From Devosia sp. SD17-2 (lineage in GTDB: Bacteria > Pseudomonadota > Alphaproteobacteria > Rhizobiales > Devosiaceae): a stretch of DNA of 64,000 bases. The stretch is taken from the NCBI RefSeq assembly GCF_029201565.1, contig NZ_CP104002.1, positions 3,117,001-3,181,000 of the forward strand. The letters are read 5' to 3'. Both the position numbers and the translations under genes were made by a program. Below the pieces are notes generated by a model that saw only the letters and a program-made list of their open reading frames with translations, did no database searches and was not told where the DNA came from. Numbering within the stretch: the first letter of the stretch is position 1; each line of letters begins with the position of its first letter. Shown here in pieces: positions 8,523 through 17,487 of the stretch.

Positions 8523-9366
8523 GGTCCAAACCCAATCAGGTTGTTGAATAGGGGCTGCAAATCAGATTCTCTGGCTTCGGATAAGCCGGAGGCATTGATG
8601 AGCAGACTGTTTTGGTTGAGTGACGAAGCCTGGGTGGCCATTGAGCCCCACCTTCCCAAGAACCAGCCTGGAGCCCGACGGGTTGATGACCGGCGGGTGA
8701 TTTCGGGGATCATTCACATGCTCAAATGCGGCGGGCGCTGGGCTGATTGCCCTGGCGAGTATGGTCCTTCGACCACCATCTACAATCGTTGGAACCGTTG
8801 GAGCCGCCGCGGTATATGGGCACGCATTCTTGCGGCTCTGACCGAACAGGGCTGGATTGCCGAGACCGCCCAGATCGACAGCAGCTATATCAAGGCCCAT
8901 CGTTGTGCAGGTGGGGGAAAAGGGGGGCGCGAGCCAATGCCATTGGCATCTCGCGTGGTGGCCGGACCACCAAGGTCCATGCGCTTGTCGACGTTATCGG
9001 CAGACCACTCTGCCTCGTCCTGACACCCGGCAATGCCTCGGACATGAAGGGAGCAGATCTGCTCATCGCCCACACAACGGGTATGAAGAGGATTATCGCG
9101 GACCGGGGCTATGATGCCAACCGTCTTCGCTCCACTCTTCGAAGTCAAAACACCATCCCGGTGATCCCCGGCCGCAAGAACCGCAAGCGCAAAATCCGAT
9201 ACGATGAGAAACGCTACAAGGACCGCTGGCGCGTTGAGGCCATGTTCTGCCGCCTCAAGGATTTCCGCCGCGTCGCCACACGGTACGACAAGCTCGCTCG
9301 GAATTATCTATCTGCCGTCATGCTCGCAGCAGCAGTTGCGTACTGGCTATGATTGAGTCTCAACCC
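8522..9366 (+). mobile_element. Second IS5-family insertion sequence, abutting the first
   Basis: 845 bp, starting GGGTCCAAACCCAATCAG and ending in the complement of GGGTTGAGACTCAATCAT (13 of 18 matching). TA flanks it at 8520-8521 and 9367-9368. The left TA is also the right flank of the preceding IS. The termini differ from those of the first element, so this is a different IS rather than a tandem copy. Confidence 0.85.
8598..9352 (+). CDS. IS5-family transposase, two-frame (slippage)
   Basis: The first frame from ATG 8598 (MSRLFWLSDEAWVAIEPHLP) carries the domain with QIDSSYIKAHR. The sequence GGGGGAAAAGGGGGG at 8913-8927 includes G-GGA-AAA at 8915-8921, a plausible -1 slip site. The second frame supplies GISRGGRTTKVHALVD, IIADRGYDANRLR and VEAMFCRLKDFRRVATRYDK, containing the DDE transposase core, and ends at 9352. 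A fused protein of about 250 residues is expected. Without slippage neither half would be an active transposase. No disabling stop is seen in either half. Confidence 0.8.
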
Positions 9367-9368
9367 TA

Positions 9369-10032
9369 GGAATAGCGAGTACGGGTGCTCCATTCGCGCC
9401 TCATGCCTCGACCCACCCATGCAGCTGCCTTAAACGTGTTGTTCGTCAGGCCCTCTGCAAAACAGGGAAGGTCAGGACGGGTTGATCAACGCCCCATATC
9501 TTACATTGCTGCCGAGTTGGTGTTGCGTGTCCCTGGGCGCTTGGATGCATAAAGACTGGATGCGGCACTATTCTCAGATGGGCTCAGCCGTTACCCTATG
9601 GTGGTCAGCTTGACCATTGGCCACCAGCGTGGTCCACTGCCCCTGTTGGCCGCCCAAAAACCCCGGTTTTCGGCGTCTTTCGGGCAACATTTAGTTTTGC
9701 TGCGAATCCAGGTTCCCCAGCCAATTTCTTCAAAAAAAAATCAAAATGTCGCTGCTCAGCCATCGAGCAATGTTAACGCATTGGCCTCAGGTTCTGGAGG
9801 CGAATGAATGCGCGCGCGTTCATGCGTACGCATTCGAGGTTCGTTTCCAGTTTATTCAGGTGCCTTCCTCTGGCGCGTCCGCCTCTCCGATTTCGGTTTC
9901 GGCAATTTGGAAGTCGCACTGCAGCTGGGATGTCGTACGCAGCCCACTTCGCGCAGCTGCACAGTCCAGAACTAGCATCCCAGCTTCATAGGCGCGTTCT
10001 GCATGACATGTGGTCAGAATACTCCCGCACAG
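9369..10032 (+). other. Gene-poor stretch between IS elements
   Basis: About 660 bp of lower GC content between the IS5 pair and the IS66 element. No convincing complete gene is seen. The only frame of note is on the minus strand, 9856-10032, the tail of an ORF that is interrupted by the IS66 element (see the pseudogene entry). A run of nine A is at 9732-9740. Confidence 0.4.
9856..10032 (-). pseudogene. Possible 3' part of an ORF split by the IS66 element
   Basis: On the minus strand a frame enters from the IS66 target duplication and encodes 58 residues ending QIAETEIGEADAPEEGT before a stop at 9856. When the IS66 element and one copy of its duplication are removed, this frame joins without a shift to the frame at 12834-13166, giving 169 residues. 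I recognise no family. Codon choice (about half GC at third positions) is unlike the neighbouring genes, so it may be foreign DNA or simply non-coding. Confidence 0.25.
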
Positions 10033-10040
10033 TTCGGAAT
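10033..10040. repeat. Left 8-bp target-site duplication of the IS66 element
   Basis: TTCGGAAT directly precedes the element and is repeated exactly at 12834-12841. Eight-base duplications are typical of IS66. Confidence 0.9.
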
Positions 10041-10124
10041 GTAAGCGCTGTCCCACCCCCATCTTCTGCCATGCTGTGAGCCATGAGATTGCGCACTGAT
10101 TGATGTCAGTGCGGGAGTTTCTCC

Positions 10125-10517
10125 ATGGACGCTCCAATGGAGCTTCTCACAAGTGGCGGGAGGCGGCGTCGCAATCGGCAGTGGCCTGATGAGGTGAAGG
10201 CGCGGATTGTCGCCGAGACGTTGCGACCGGGGGCGACCGTCAGTGAAGTTGCGGATCGGCATGGGCTGAAGGCCAACCATGTCTCCTCTTGGCGAACCCT
10301 TGCGCGGAACGGGAAACTGGTGCTGCCGGCACCAGAGGATGCGGTGGAGTTTGCGACGCTGATGGTCGATCCCGTTGATGAGGCACTTGCGGCGGCGGAG
10401 CCGGCGGTATCGGCTGGGCCGGAGGTCGTTGTGGGTTCAGTGACCATCCGGCTGGAGCCAGGCGCTTCGGCGGCCCGGATTGCCTCGGTGGTCCACGCGC
10501 TGATGGCGGCCTCATGA
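10125..10517 (+). CDS. tnpA: IS66 accessory protein TnpA
   Basis: 130 residues. The N-terminal half is a helix-turn-helix of the transposase-8 type (RNRQWPDEVKARIVAETLRP, then ADRHGLKANHVSSWR). The second half is acidic and Val/Ala-rich, ending in GASAARIASVVHAL. In IS66 elements this protein helps the TnpC transposase. The stop overlaps the start of tnpB by four bases, a sign of coupled translation. The start is ATG 10125; a second in-frame ATG lies five codons later. Confidence 0.9.
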   Translation: MDAPMELLTSGGRRRRNRQWPDEVKARIVAETLRPGATVSEVADRHGLKANHVSSWRTLARNGKLVLPAPEDAVEFATLMVDPVDEALAAAEPAVSAGPEVVVGSVTIRLEPGASAARIASVVHALMAAS

Positions 10518-10867
10518 TCTTACCCTCCAACCGAGTGCGGATCATGGTGGCGACCAAGCCGATCGACTTCCGCAAGGGCCACGACAGCCTGGCGGCGTTG
10601 GTGAAGAACGAGCTGCACAAGGACCCGTTCACCGGCACGGTCTTTGTGTTCCGCGCCAAGAAGACCGACCGGCTGAAGCTGCTCTACTGGGATGGCACCG
10701 GGTTGGTGATGGCCTACAAGCGGCTCGAAGAGCATGAGTTCACCTGGCCTGCAGTGAAGGACGGGCTGATGACGCTTAGCCACGCGCAGTTCGAGGCCCT
10801 GTTCTCCGGGCTCGACTGGCGGCGGGTTCGGGCCGTGGAAGCGCGGGCTCCAGAAGCCGTCGAATGA
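10514..10867 (+). CDS. tnpB: IS66 accessory protein TnpB
   Basis: 117 residues, the standard IS66 Orf2 length. It contains the family core ATKPIDFRKGHDSLAALV, then GTVFVFRAKKTDRLKLLYWD and LEEHEFTWP. It is required with TnpA and TnpC for transposition in studied IS66 elements; its biochemical role is not settled. It starts at ATG 10514 within the tnpA stop region. Confidence 0.92.
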   Translation: MILPSNRVRIMVATKPIDFRKGHDSLAALVKNELHKDPFTGTVFVFRAKKTDRLKLLYWDGTGLVMAYKRLEEHEFTWPAVKDGLMTLSHAQFEALFSGLDWRRVRAVEARAPEAVE

Positions 10868-10936
10868 CTGCGGCAGGATGACTCAGGGCTTCTCTTTTTG
10901 CGGGAGTGGCGGCGCCTGATCTGGTAGATTCCGGTC

Positions 10937-12481
10937 ATGCTCGATACCGCCGAACTCCCCGACGACATTGCCGCCCTCAAGGCGATGCTTGTCGCTGCGG
11001 CGTTGCGCGATCAGCGCAAGGACGAGCGGATCGCCCAGTTGGAAAAGCTGGTTGCCGCGTTCAAGCAAGCGGCCTTCGGGCGCCGATCGGAAAAGAGCGA
11101 TCCGGACCAATTCGAGCTGGCGCTGGAAGATCTGGAAACGGCCATCGCGGCCGTCCACGCCGAGGACGAAGCCGAGGATCGCGCCGCCCGCCGGCCGGCC
11201 AAGCGGCGCAGCGCCAATCGTGGTTCGCTCCCCAAGCACTTACCGCGGATCGAGGAGATCATTGAACCCGAAAGCCTGGTCTGTGGCTGCGGCGGCGGTC
11301 TGCATTGCATTGGCGAGGACGTGTCCGAGCGGCTCGACGTGATCCCGGCCCAGTTCCGGGTGATCGTCACCCGCCGCCCCAAATATGCCTGCCGCTCATG
11401 CACCGACGGGGTGGTGCAGGCGCCGGCGCCGGCTCGGCTGGTCCCGGGCGGGCTGCCGACCGAGGCCATGGTCGCCCATGTCCTGGTCAGCAAATATGCC
11501 GATCACCTCCCGCTCTATCGCCAGGCGCAGATCTACAGCCGTCAGGGTGTTGATCTGGATAGATCAACGCTGGCCGACTGGGTCGGTCGGGCCGCATTCG
11601 AGCTGCGTCCGGTCTACGATGCCCTGATGGCGGACCTGAAACGGTCATCGAAGCTATTCATGGACGAAACCCGCGCGCCGGTGCTCGATCCTGGGGCGCG
11701 AAAAACCAAGACCGGATATTTCTGGGCTTTGGCCCGCGATGATCGTCCCTGGAATGGCACCGCACCACCCGGTGTGGCCTTCACCTATGCTCCGGGCCGA
11801 GGTGGCCTTCATGCCGAACGGATATTGCAGGGCTTTGGCGGCATTCTGCAGGTCGACGGTTATGCCGGCTACAATCGGCTGATCGCGCCCGGCCGCGTCG
11901 GCCCGGGTATCCAGCTCGCCTATTGTTGGGCCCATGCTCGGCGCAAGCTGGTTGAGATCACACGCGCCGGCACTGCCCCGATTGCAGAAGAGGGTGTGCG
12001 GCTCATCGGCGAGCTCTATGCCATTGAAGCCGATATCCGAGGCTTGTGTCCGGATGACCGCCTCGCCGCTCGCCAGCAGCGATCAGCACCGGGCGCCGCA
12101 CGAATAAGAGAATGGCTCGACTATCATCGCGCCCGCGTCTCCGCAAAAGCGCCGCTCGGGGAGGCACTCAGCTACATCGCCAAATACTGGGCCGGGCTCG
12201 AGTTGTTCCTGACCGATGGCCGCATCGAGCTCGACAACAATGCTGTCGAGCGGACCATCCGTCCGATTGCGCTGAACCGGAAGAACGCGCTCTTTGCCGG
12301 TCACGACGCCGGTGCCGAGAACTGGGCCGTCATCGCCTCGCTGATCGAAACCTGCAAGCTGAACGGCGTGGATCCTCACGCTTGGCTGGCCGCGACACTC
12401 CATGCCATCGTCACCGGACATAGGCAGAGCCTGATCAACGAACTGCTCCCGTGGAACTATCCTGCAAGCCTGGGTGATTGA
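10937..12481 (+). CDS. tnpC: IS66-family transposase TnpC (DDE)
   Basis: 514 residues. There is a coiled-coil leucine-zipper-like N-terminus at about 10-50, then the basic ARRPAKRRSANRGSLP segment. A zinc-binding stretch follows with cysteines in LVCGCGGGLHC and YACRSC. The DDE catalytic core has MDETRAPVLDPG and LQVDGYAGYNRL, and then IELDNNAVERTIRPIALNRK with the terminal Glu. The family C-terminal domain ends near HRQSLINELLPWNYPA. Length and motifs are complete, so it is probably active. It starts at ATG 10937, 69 bp after tnpB. Confidence 0.95.
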   Translation: MLDTAELPDDIAALKAMLVAAALRDQRKDERIAQLEKLVAAFKQAAFGRRSEKSDPDQFELALEDLETAIAAVHAEDEAEDRAARRPAKRRSANRGSLPKHLPRIEEIIEPESLVCGCGGGLHCIGEDVSERLDVIPAQFRVIVTRRPKYACRSCTDGVVQAPAPARLVPGGLPTEAMVAHVLVSKYADHLPLYRQAQIYSRQGVDLDRSTLADWVGRAAFELRPVYDALMADLKRSSKLFMDETRAPVLDPGARKTKTGYFWALARDDRPWNGTAPPGVAFTYAPGRGGLHAERILQGFGGILQVDGYAGYNRLIAPGRVGPGIQLAYCWAHARRKLVEITRAGTAPIAEEGVRLIGELYAIEADIRGLCPDDRLAARQQRSAPGAARIREWLDYHRARVSAKAPLGEALSYIAKYWAGLELFLTDGRIELDNNAVERTIRPIALNRKNALFAGHDAGAENWAVIASLIETCKLNGVDPHAWLAATLHAIVTGHRQSLINELLPWNYPASLGD

Positions 12482-12532
12482 CGCTGTTGGCTCTGGCGGC
12501 ATAGTCAGAAAACCACCAGCAACGAGGCCCCC

Positions 12533-12805
12533 ATGAACGATCAAGACGACCCCAACCTGGTCACATCAGGAAAAAGCCAGCGGGTAGTGGTCGATGGTTA
12601 TGCCTTCTTGATCAATATCCATCGGCTCGAAACGGATGAGACCTGGACCCTTGAGGTTGTGGATCACCAGAACGACAGCCACGTCTGGGACAATCAGTTC
12701 CAGACCGACAGCGAGGCGCGTGATGCTGCCTTGGCCACACTGAAAAGCGAGGGAGCCATCGCCTTTATGCGCGGCAACAACGTCGTGCAGTTCCCGCGAC
12801 CCTGA
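12533..12805 (+). CDS. Small passenger protein inside the IS66 element (90 aa)
   Basis: 90 residues starting MNDQDDPNLVTSGKSQRVVV and ending GNNVVQFPRP. It is acidic, with no signal or membrane segment and an alternating strand/helix pattern. It lies between tnpC and the right terminal repeat, so it travels with the element. Similar short ORFs follow tnpC in some IS66 relatives, but I know no function. A purine-rich ACGAGG stands about 8 nt before the ATG. Confidence 0.65.
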   Translation: MNDQDDPNLVTSGKSQRVVVDGYAFLINIHRLETDETWTLEVVDHQNDSHVWDNQFQTDSEARDAALATLKSEGAIAFMRGNNVVQFPRP

Positions 12806-12833
12806 ACCTACGTGGCCGCAGAACACCGCTTAC

Positions 12834-12841
12834 TTCGGAAT
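12834..12841. repeat. Right 8-bp target-site duplication of the IS66 element
   Basis: TTCGGAAT, an exact copy of 10033-10040. Confidence 0.9.
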
Positions 12842-13166
12842 GCTCGCACCGATACCATGCTGGACTATCCCGCCTCGCACTCCAGCAGCGGTCACCGCAG
12901 CAATGGGAAGACCTGAGCGCTTTTCTACCCATTCGGAAATTTTCTAGGGCGGCCTTAGTCGCGAAAGCGATCAAAAGGATCTCATGGAGATCGCGACTGC
13001 TGTACGTACTGGATCCGCGACCTTTCTTGGCCAGACTTGAACGCGTTAATTGCCTTGGCTCTCTGGCGCCTCTGCTTGAATGACAAAGCCGCCGAATGTC
13101 GCGATAACGGGATGCATCCGGCCCAGTCGCCGTCGGGCTGATTTTGGACAGCAGCGCGACTTTCAT
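12834..13166 (-). pseudogene. Possible 5' part of an ORF split by the IS66 element
   Basis: A minus-strand frame from ATG 13166 encodes 111 residues up to the target duplication and then continues, in frame, into 10032-9856 if the IS66 element is removed. It contains DLHEILLIAFATKAALENFR, which looks protein-like, but other parts are Arg/Ser-rich and resemble out-of-frame reading. An overlapping minus frame is also open here. No family is recognised. The rest of 12842-13349 shows no other gene and must hold the promoter of the downstream peptidase. Confidence 0.25.
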
Positions 13167-13349
13167 TCTTTCTTCTCTCGATGCCCATTCGGTCAGCCGT
13201 CGTTAGGATAGCGCAGGCACACATTTGCGTTGGAAATGTGCGCCTTCAATTCCGATTGTATATTTGCTGAATGTATTACAAACTTTCCATTCAAGGCGGG
13301 GGGAAGATCCTCGCTGGCTCGTTCTGTTTCAGCTGATTGGAAAGACCCC

Positions 13350-15026
13350 ATGGGCAAGGTCGATATCGCGTTCGACACCTACTACACGTATGAAGAGATG
13401 ACGGAGCATCTCAAGGCGCTGGCGGCGGCTTATCCCAAGCTGGCCAAGTTGAAATCGGTCGCAAAGTCGCATCGCGGGCGCGATGTTTGGCTGATGGAAA
13501 TTACCAATCCGGACACTGGTCCGGGCCTTGAAAAGCCGGGCTTCTACATCGACGCGCAGATCCATGCCGAGGAGCACGCGACGAGCGCAACGGCGCTTTA
13601 TGGCATCTGGTATCTGCTGACCAATTATGGGACCGACGAGGAAGTCACCCGGCTTGTCGACAGCCAAGTGTTTTACGTGCTGCCACGGATCAATCCCGAT
13701 GGTGCCGAACTCTCCCTGCTCGAGCCCTATCACCCCTGGTGCGGCAATGGCCGGTTCCTGCCGGGTGAAGACCGCATCGAGGGACTGATCCCGCAGGACA
13801 TCAATGGCGATGGCTATATCGTCAATATGCGCGTGCCTGACCCTCTCGGCGAATGGAAGAAGTCGGAGGCCGATCCGCGTCTGATGGTGCAGCGCGAGCC
13901 TGGCGAGGAGGGCGGCGAGTATTTCCGCATCTATCCCGAGGGGCTGATCCGCAATTACGATGGCGTGCATGTTCCGATCGAAAAGCAGCAAGACGGGAAC
14001 ATGAACCGCAACTTCCCAACCAACTGGTCGCCGCAGGAATATGGCGCAGGCGAATATCCGTTCTCCGAGCCGGAAGCCATGGCGATGGGCCGGCTGGTGC
14101 TGGACCACCCCAATATCTGCGGCATGTGCGCTTATCACACCCATGGCGGCATCATCCTGCGTCCTTCGATGATGAAGTACGACGCCGACATGAGCCCGCG
14201 CGATCTGGCGCTCTACAAGGATCTGGGCAATGTCGGCACGCGCCTGACCGGCTACCCGACCATCTCGACCTATGAGGACTTCACCCCCAACAAGTCCATG
14301 GCGCGCCACGGCAGCCTCAAGGACTGGGTCTATGAAGAGATGGGCATCATCTGCTTTTCGACCGAACTGTGGGATATCGAAACCGCCGCCGGCGTCGAGA
14401 AGAAGGGCTATCTCAATTTCGGCCCGCGCGATGCCGAGACCCAGCAGAAGCTCTTCAACTGGGTTCTGGAAAATGTCGGCGAGCATGGCTTCCGGGACTG
14501 GGAGAAGTTCGATCATCCGCAGCTGGGCGAGGTCGAAGTCGGCGGCATGGTCTATATCTGGAGCTACCGCAATCCGCCGGGCAAGTTGCTGGAAGAAATC
14601 TGCCACAACAACACGATGTTCAACCTCCGCCATGCCGCTGCGGCGCCGCAGGTGAAGATCGACGCGTTCGAGGTCGAGGCGCTCGGCTCGGACCTCTACA
14701 AGGTGTCCGCTGTCGTCGCCAACCACGGCTATCTGCCGACGAACCTCTCGGATGTGGCGATCGAGAACAAGGTCGCCAAGCCGGTGACGATTGCGCTCGA
14801 GCTAGACAACGCCGAAGTGATCATCAATTCGCAGAAGCAGGTTCTGGGCAATCTCGCCGGCCGCAACGAACGCAAGGCCGAGTTTTCGAACTGGCTGCCG
14901 CAGTGGTCCCCGACCAAGAAGCGCGCGGAGTGGCTGGTCAAGGCCAAGGGCCCCGGCGCCAAGGTCACCGCTGTTTCCGTATCGGAAAAGGGCGGCACCC
15001 ACCGCATCAGCGAAGTTCTCGCCTGA
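13350..15026 (+). CDS. M14-family zinc carboxypeptidase
   Basis: 558 residues. The zinc-binding H-x-x-E is H72-A-E-E75 in DAQIHAEEHATS. Further family landmarks are RINPDGAE (substrate Arg region), GNMNRNFPTNW, the second zinc His in CAYHTHGG, and the catalytic Glu in CFSTELWD. These support an active metallocarboxypeptidase that removes C-terminal residues from peptides. About 170 C-terminal residues form an additional beta-rich region. No signal peptide is visible, so it may act in the cytosol. The frame is open 40 codons upstream, but ATG 13350 has GGAAAG 6 nt before it and fits the family N-terminus (YYTYEEMTEHLKAL). It ends at a terminator shared with the convergent oxidoreductase gene. 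Confidence 0.9.
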   Translation: MGKVDIAFDTYYTYEEMTEHLKALAAAYPKLAKLKSVAKSHRGRDVWLMEITNPDTGPGLEKPGFYIDAQIHAEEHATSATALYGIWYLLTNYGTDEEVTRLVDSQVFYVLPRINPDGAELSLLEPYHPWCGNGRFLPGEDRIEGLIPQDINGDGYIVNMRVPDPLGEWKKSEADPRLMVQREPGEEGGEYFRIYPEGLIRNYDGVHVPIEKQQDGNMNRNFPTNWSPQEYGAGEYPFSEPEAMAMGRLVLDHPNICGMCAYHTHGGIILRPSMMKYDADMSPRDLALYKDLGNVGTRLTGYPTISTYEDFTPNKSMARHGSLKDWVYEEMGIICFSTELWDIETAAGVEKKGYLNFGPRDAETQQKLFNWVLENVGEHGFRDWEKFDHPQLGEVEVGGMVYIWSYRNPPGKLLEEICHNNTMFNLRHAAAAPQVKIDAFEVEALGSDLYKVSAVVANHGYLPTNLSDVAIENKVAKPVTIALELDNAEVIINSQKQVLGNLAGRNERKAEFSNWLPQWSPTKKRAEWLVKAKGPGAKVTAVSVSEKGGTHRISEVLA

Positions 15027-15048
15027 CACTTTTCCAATCAGCCAAAAG

Positions 15049-15074
15049 AGAGGGCCGGCTCGCACCGGCCCTCT
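15049..15074. terminator. Hairpin between convergent genes
   Basis: AGAGGGCCGG, loop CTCGCA, then CCGGCCCTCT form a perfect 10-bp stem between the peptidase and oxidoreductase stop codons. It is flanked by AAAAG on the left and a short pyrimidine run on the right, so it probably works in both directions. Confidence 0.7.
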
Positions 15075-15092
15075 TCATCTCTCCAGCAGCGA

Positions 15093-16136
15093 TCAGGCGA
15101 GCAGTCTGGACAGACCGTTTCGCTCGTAGAATTCAGCCATGTTGATGGCCTGACCATTCTGGCTGCTCTCAATGCCGGCAAAGCAGAGGCTTAGGGAGCG
15201 AAGGTGGTCGCGGCCGTCGCAGGGCGCAGGCGTCCCATTGCGCACAGCAGCGATGAACTCTGCCAACAGAGCAACGCTGTCGTCATAATAGGGAGCGGCG
15301 TCCGGCGTAGCGATATCGATCAGCTCGGGATCGGCGCTATTGGCATAGGCGAGATCGGAATGCAGCTTGCGCTGCACCAGAATACCGTCCGCACAATCGA
15401 CCCGCCATTCGAAATTGTAGACGTTCCAGCCGCCGGACCACGTGCCGTGATAGTTCACCTCAACACCGCCTTCGAGGCCGAGGAGACAATTCACATTGGC
15501 CTCGTGGGCATACATGCTCCAGGGCGGGTTCCATTCGCGGCAGGCAATGGTCTCGACCTCGCGACCATGCACGAAGCGGATGAGATCGAGGTGGTGGATC
15601 GTCTGCTCGAGCATCATCGGATGCTCCATGACGAGGGGATAGCGATTTATCCCCGGACGCTTGCCGTTGCGGTTGGTACGATAGTTGAACTGGCCAAAGC
15701 CCACCTGCCCCAGCTTTTCACCGGTCAGCCATTGGCGCATGGTCTGGTTGACGGGCAGATAGCGGAAATTGAGGCCGACGCTCATCGGCAGGCCACTGGC
15801 ATCTGCCATGTCAACGATCGCCGCCGCATCGGCCAGCGTGGTCGCAAGAGGCTTTTCAGCCAGGATTGGCAGGCCGGCATCAAACAGGCGGCGCATCTGC
15901 TCAAAATGCCCATCCGGCGGCGTCACGAGAATAACGGCATCAAACTGGGCTGATGCCAACGCGGCCCTAAGATCGGTGAAGGCCGGCGTTTCCGGATTTT
16001 CGGCGCTGTAGAGATCAAGCGAGGCCTGGCTCGGGTCGACAATTGCGGCCGTCAGCACATTGTCCGACATCTTGGCCACTTTCCCCCACATGCGCCCGCG
16101 GGTGCCTGCCCCCAATTGCAGAATACGAAATGTCAC
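15093..16136 (-). CDS. Gfo/Idh/MocA-family NAD(P)-dependent oxidoreductase
   Basis: 347 residues. The N-terminal Rossmann fold has the motif LQLGAGTRGRMWG. The family signature E-K-P-L-A follows in LPILAEKPLATTLADAAA. The C-terminal alpha/beta domain includes LEQTIHHLDLIRFVHG with the conserved catalytic His region. Members oxidise sugars, inositols or sugar acids; the substrate cannot be told from sequence. It stands alone between the M14 peptidase and the B12-type transporter, with 255 bp of sequence upstream (16137-16391) in which I see no gene. Confidence 0.88.
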   Translation of the reverse strand: MTFRILQLGAGTRGRMWGKVAKMSDNVLTAAIVDPSQASLDLYSAENPETPAFTDLRAALASAQFDAVILVTPPDGHFEQMRRLFDAGLPILAEKPLATTLADAAAIVDMADASGLPMSVGLNFRYLPVNQTMRQWLTGEKLGQVGFGQFNYRTNRNGKRPGINRYPLVMEHPMMLEQTIHHLDLIRFVHGREVETIACREWNPPWSMYAHEANVNCLLGLEGGVEVNYHGTWSGGWNVYNFEWRVDCADGILVQRKLHSDLAYANSADPELIDIATPDAAPYYDDSVALLAEFIAAVRNGTPAPCDGRDHLRSLSLCFAGIESSQNGQAINMAEFYERNGLSRLLA

Positions 16137-16391
16137 GGTGTCCCCCTTCCAGCGGCATCAACCCGCACTAAGGGACTGCCGCACCGAAGGGAGATTAGTG
16201 TCTGATTGTAATACTGTCGACAGGCTCCTCGAGTCCCCTGCCGAATTGTGTCAGACCATTGTGGCAAGCGCGCTTGGCTCCATCTCAAAGTAGATCAGCC
16301 AACGCATCGACATGGTCGCCTCCACGCCATTGTCCAACCAGACCTGCAGTGTAACCTCCCGCACGATGCCGAGGGTAACCCTGCGCAAATA

Positions 16392-17450
16392 TTACCGGGG
16401 TTTGCGTTTTCGGGTCAGGGCGACGAAGAAAATGCCGCCGACGAGGCCGGTTATGACGCCTATCGGGATGTCTTGGGGCGGGATGATGATGCGGGCGGCG
16501 ATGTCGGCAAGGACAAGGAAGATGGCGCCGACGAGAGCCGAGAACGGCAGCACGCGGCGGTAGTCGCCACCTACGACCATGCGGACAATGTGCGGAATCA
16601 TAAGGCCGACGAATGAGATAACGCCTGCGAAGGCGACGGCGGCGCCCGTAAGAAGGGCACAGACGACGAAGACGACCATGCGGAAACGGCGGGCCGGGAT
16701 GCCGAGCGTGGTGGCGGACTCATCGCCCAAGGTCATCGCATTGAGGTTTCTGGCGTTCGCGAAAAGGTAACACCCGCAGAACAGCAGTGCCAAAAGCGGA
16801 TATGGCAACTGGCCCCATTGTGAGAGCCCCAGGCCGCCGAGCATCCAGAAGATAACGGTGTGCGCGGCACGGGGATCGCCGAGGAAAATACCGACGCTGC
16901 CGAGTGAGGTGACCACGAAGGAAATGGCGACGCCGGTCAGCACGAGGCGACTGGCATCAGTGGCGTCGGACAGATTGGCGACGAAGACCACGAGCGCGGT
17001 GGTCACCAGGGCACCGGCGAAGGCGAAAAGCGGCACGGTGGCAAGACCGAGGAACATGCCGGTGTGCAGCAGCACGACGACCGCGCCGAGAGCGGCGCCG
17101 GAGGAAATGCCGAGCAGGTGCGGATCGGCGAGCTGATTGCGGGTGATGGCCTGCAGCGCCGCACCGACGAGCGCCAGGCTCGCGCCGATGGTGGCGCCAA
17201 GGATCACCCGCGGCAGACGCACTTCCCAGACGATATTGTCCCGACCAGGCGACCAGGTGACCTCGACGCTGCCGGGGAAGATGTGATGGGCGATCACGCC
17301 CCACACCGTCTCGAGGGGGATTGCGACGGCGCCAAGACTGACAGCCGCGACCATGGTCGCGACAAGCAGAACGGCCAGCCCCACCAGAATGAGGGGGAGC
17401 TGATGCAGGATGGCGTGCCGGGGACCGGAAACGAGATGGTGATGGGACAT
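16392..17450 (-). CDS. FecCD/BtuC-family ABC transporter permease
   Basis: 352 residues and highly hydrophobic, with about 9-10 transmembrane helices. Family motifs are EVRLPRVILGATIGASLALVGA near residue 80 and the ATPase-coupling segment GLMIPHIVRMVVGGDYRRVLP near the C-terminus. It forms the membrane channel of an importer with the binding protein 37 bp upstream and the ATPase before that, all on the minus strand. A cobalamin riboswitch heads the operon, so a corrinoid substrate is far more likely than a siderophore. Confidence 0.9.
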   Translation of the reverse strand: MSHHHLVSGPRHAILHQLPLILVGLAVLLVATMVAAVSLGAVAIPLETVWGVIAHHIFPGSVEVTWSPGRDNIVWEVRLPRVILGATIGASLALVGAALQAITRNQLADPHLLGISSGAALGAVVVLLHTGMFLGLATVPLFAFAGALVTTALVVFVANLSDATDASRLVLTGVAISFVVTSLGSVGIFLGDPRAAHTVIFWMLGGLGLSQWGQLPYPLLALLFCGCYLFANARNLNAMTLGDESATTLGIPARRFRMVVFVVCALLTGAAVAFAGVISFVGLMIPHIVRMVVGGDYRRVLPFSALVGAIFLVLADIAARIIIPPQDIPIGVITGLVGGIFFVALTRKRKPR

Positions 17451-17487
17451 GGCAAAACGGACCGGCCCCTAGGGACCGGCCCTACTT

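Larger units (their letters stand above)
10041..12833 (+). mobile_element. Complete IS66-family element (2,793 bp)
   Basis: The left end reads GTAAGCGCTGTCC. The right end (complement) reads GTAAGCGGTGTTC. GTAAGCG is the hallmark terminus of IS66. Exact 8-bp duplications TTCGGAAT flank both sides. Inside are the three genes tnpA, tnpB and tnpC, and a short fourth ORF, all intact and on the plus strand. The perfect duplication and intact genes indicate a recent insertion. Confidence 0.95.

Noticed and set aside
13329-14726. A 465-codon minus-strand frame opposite the M14 peptidase
   Set aside because: The peptidase frame has zinc and catalytic motifs; the antisense has none.
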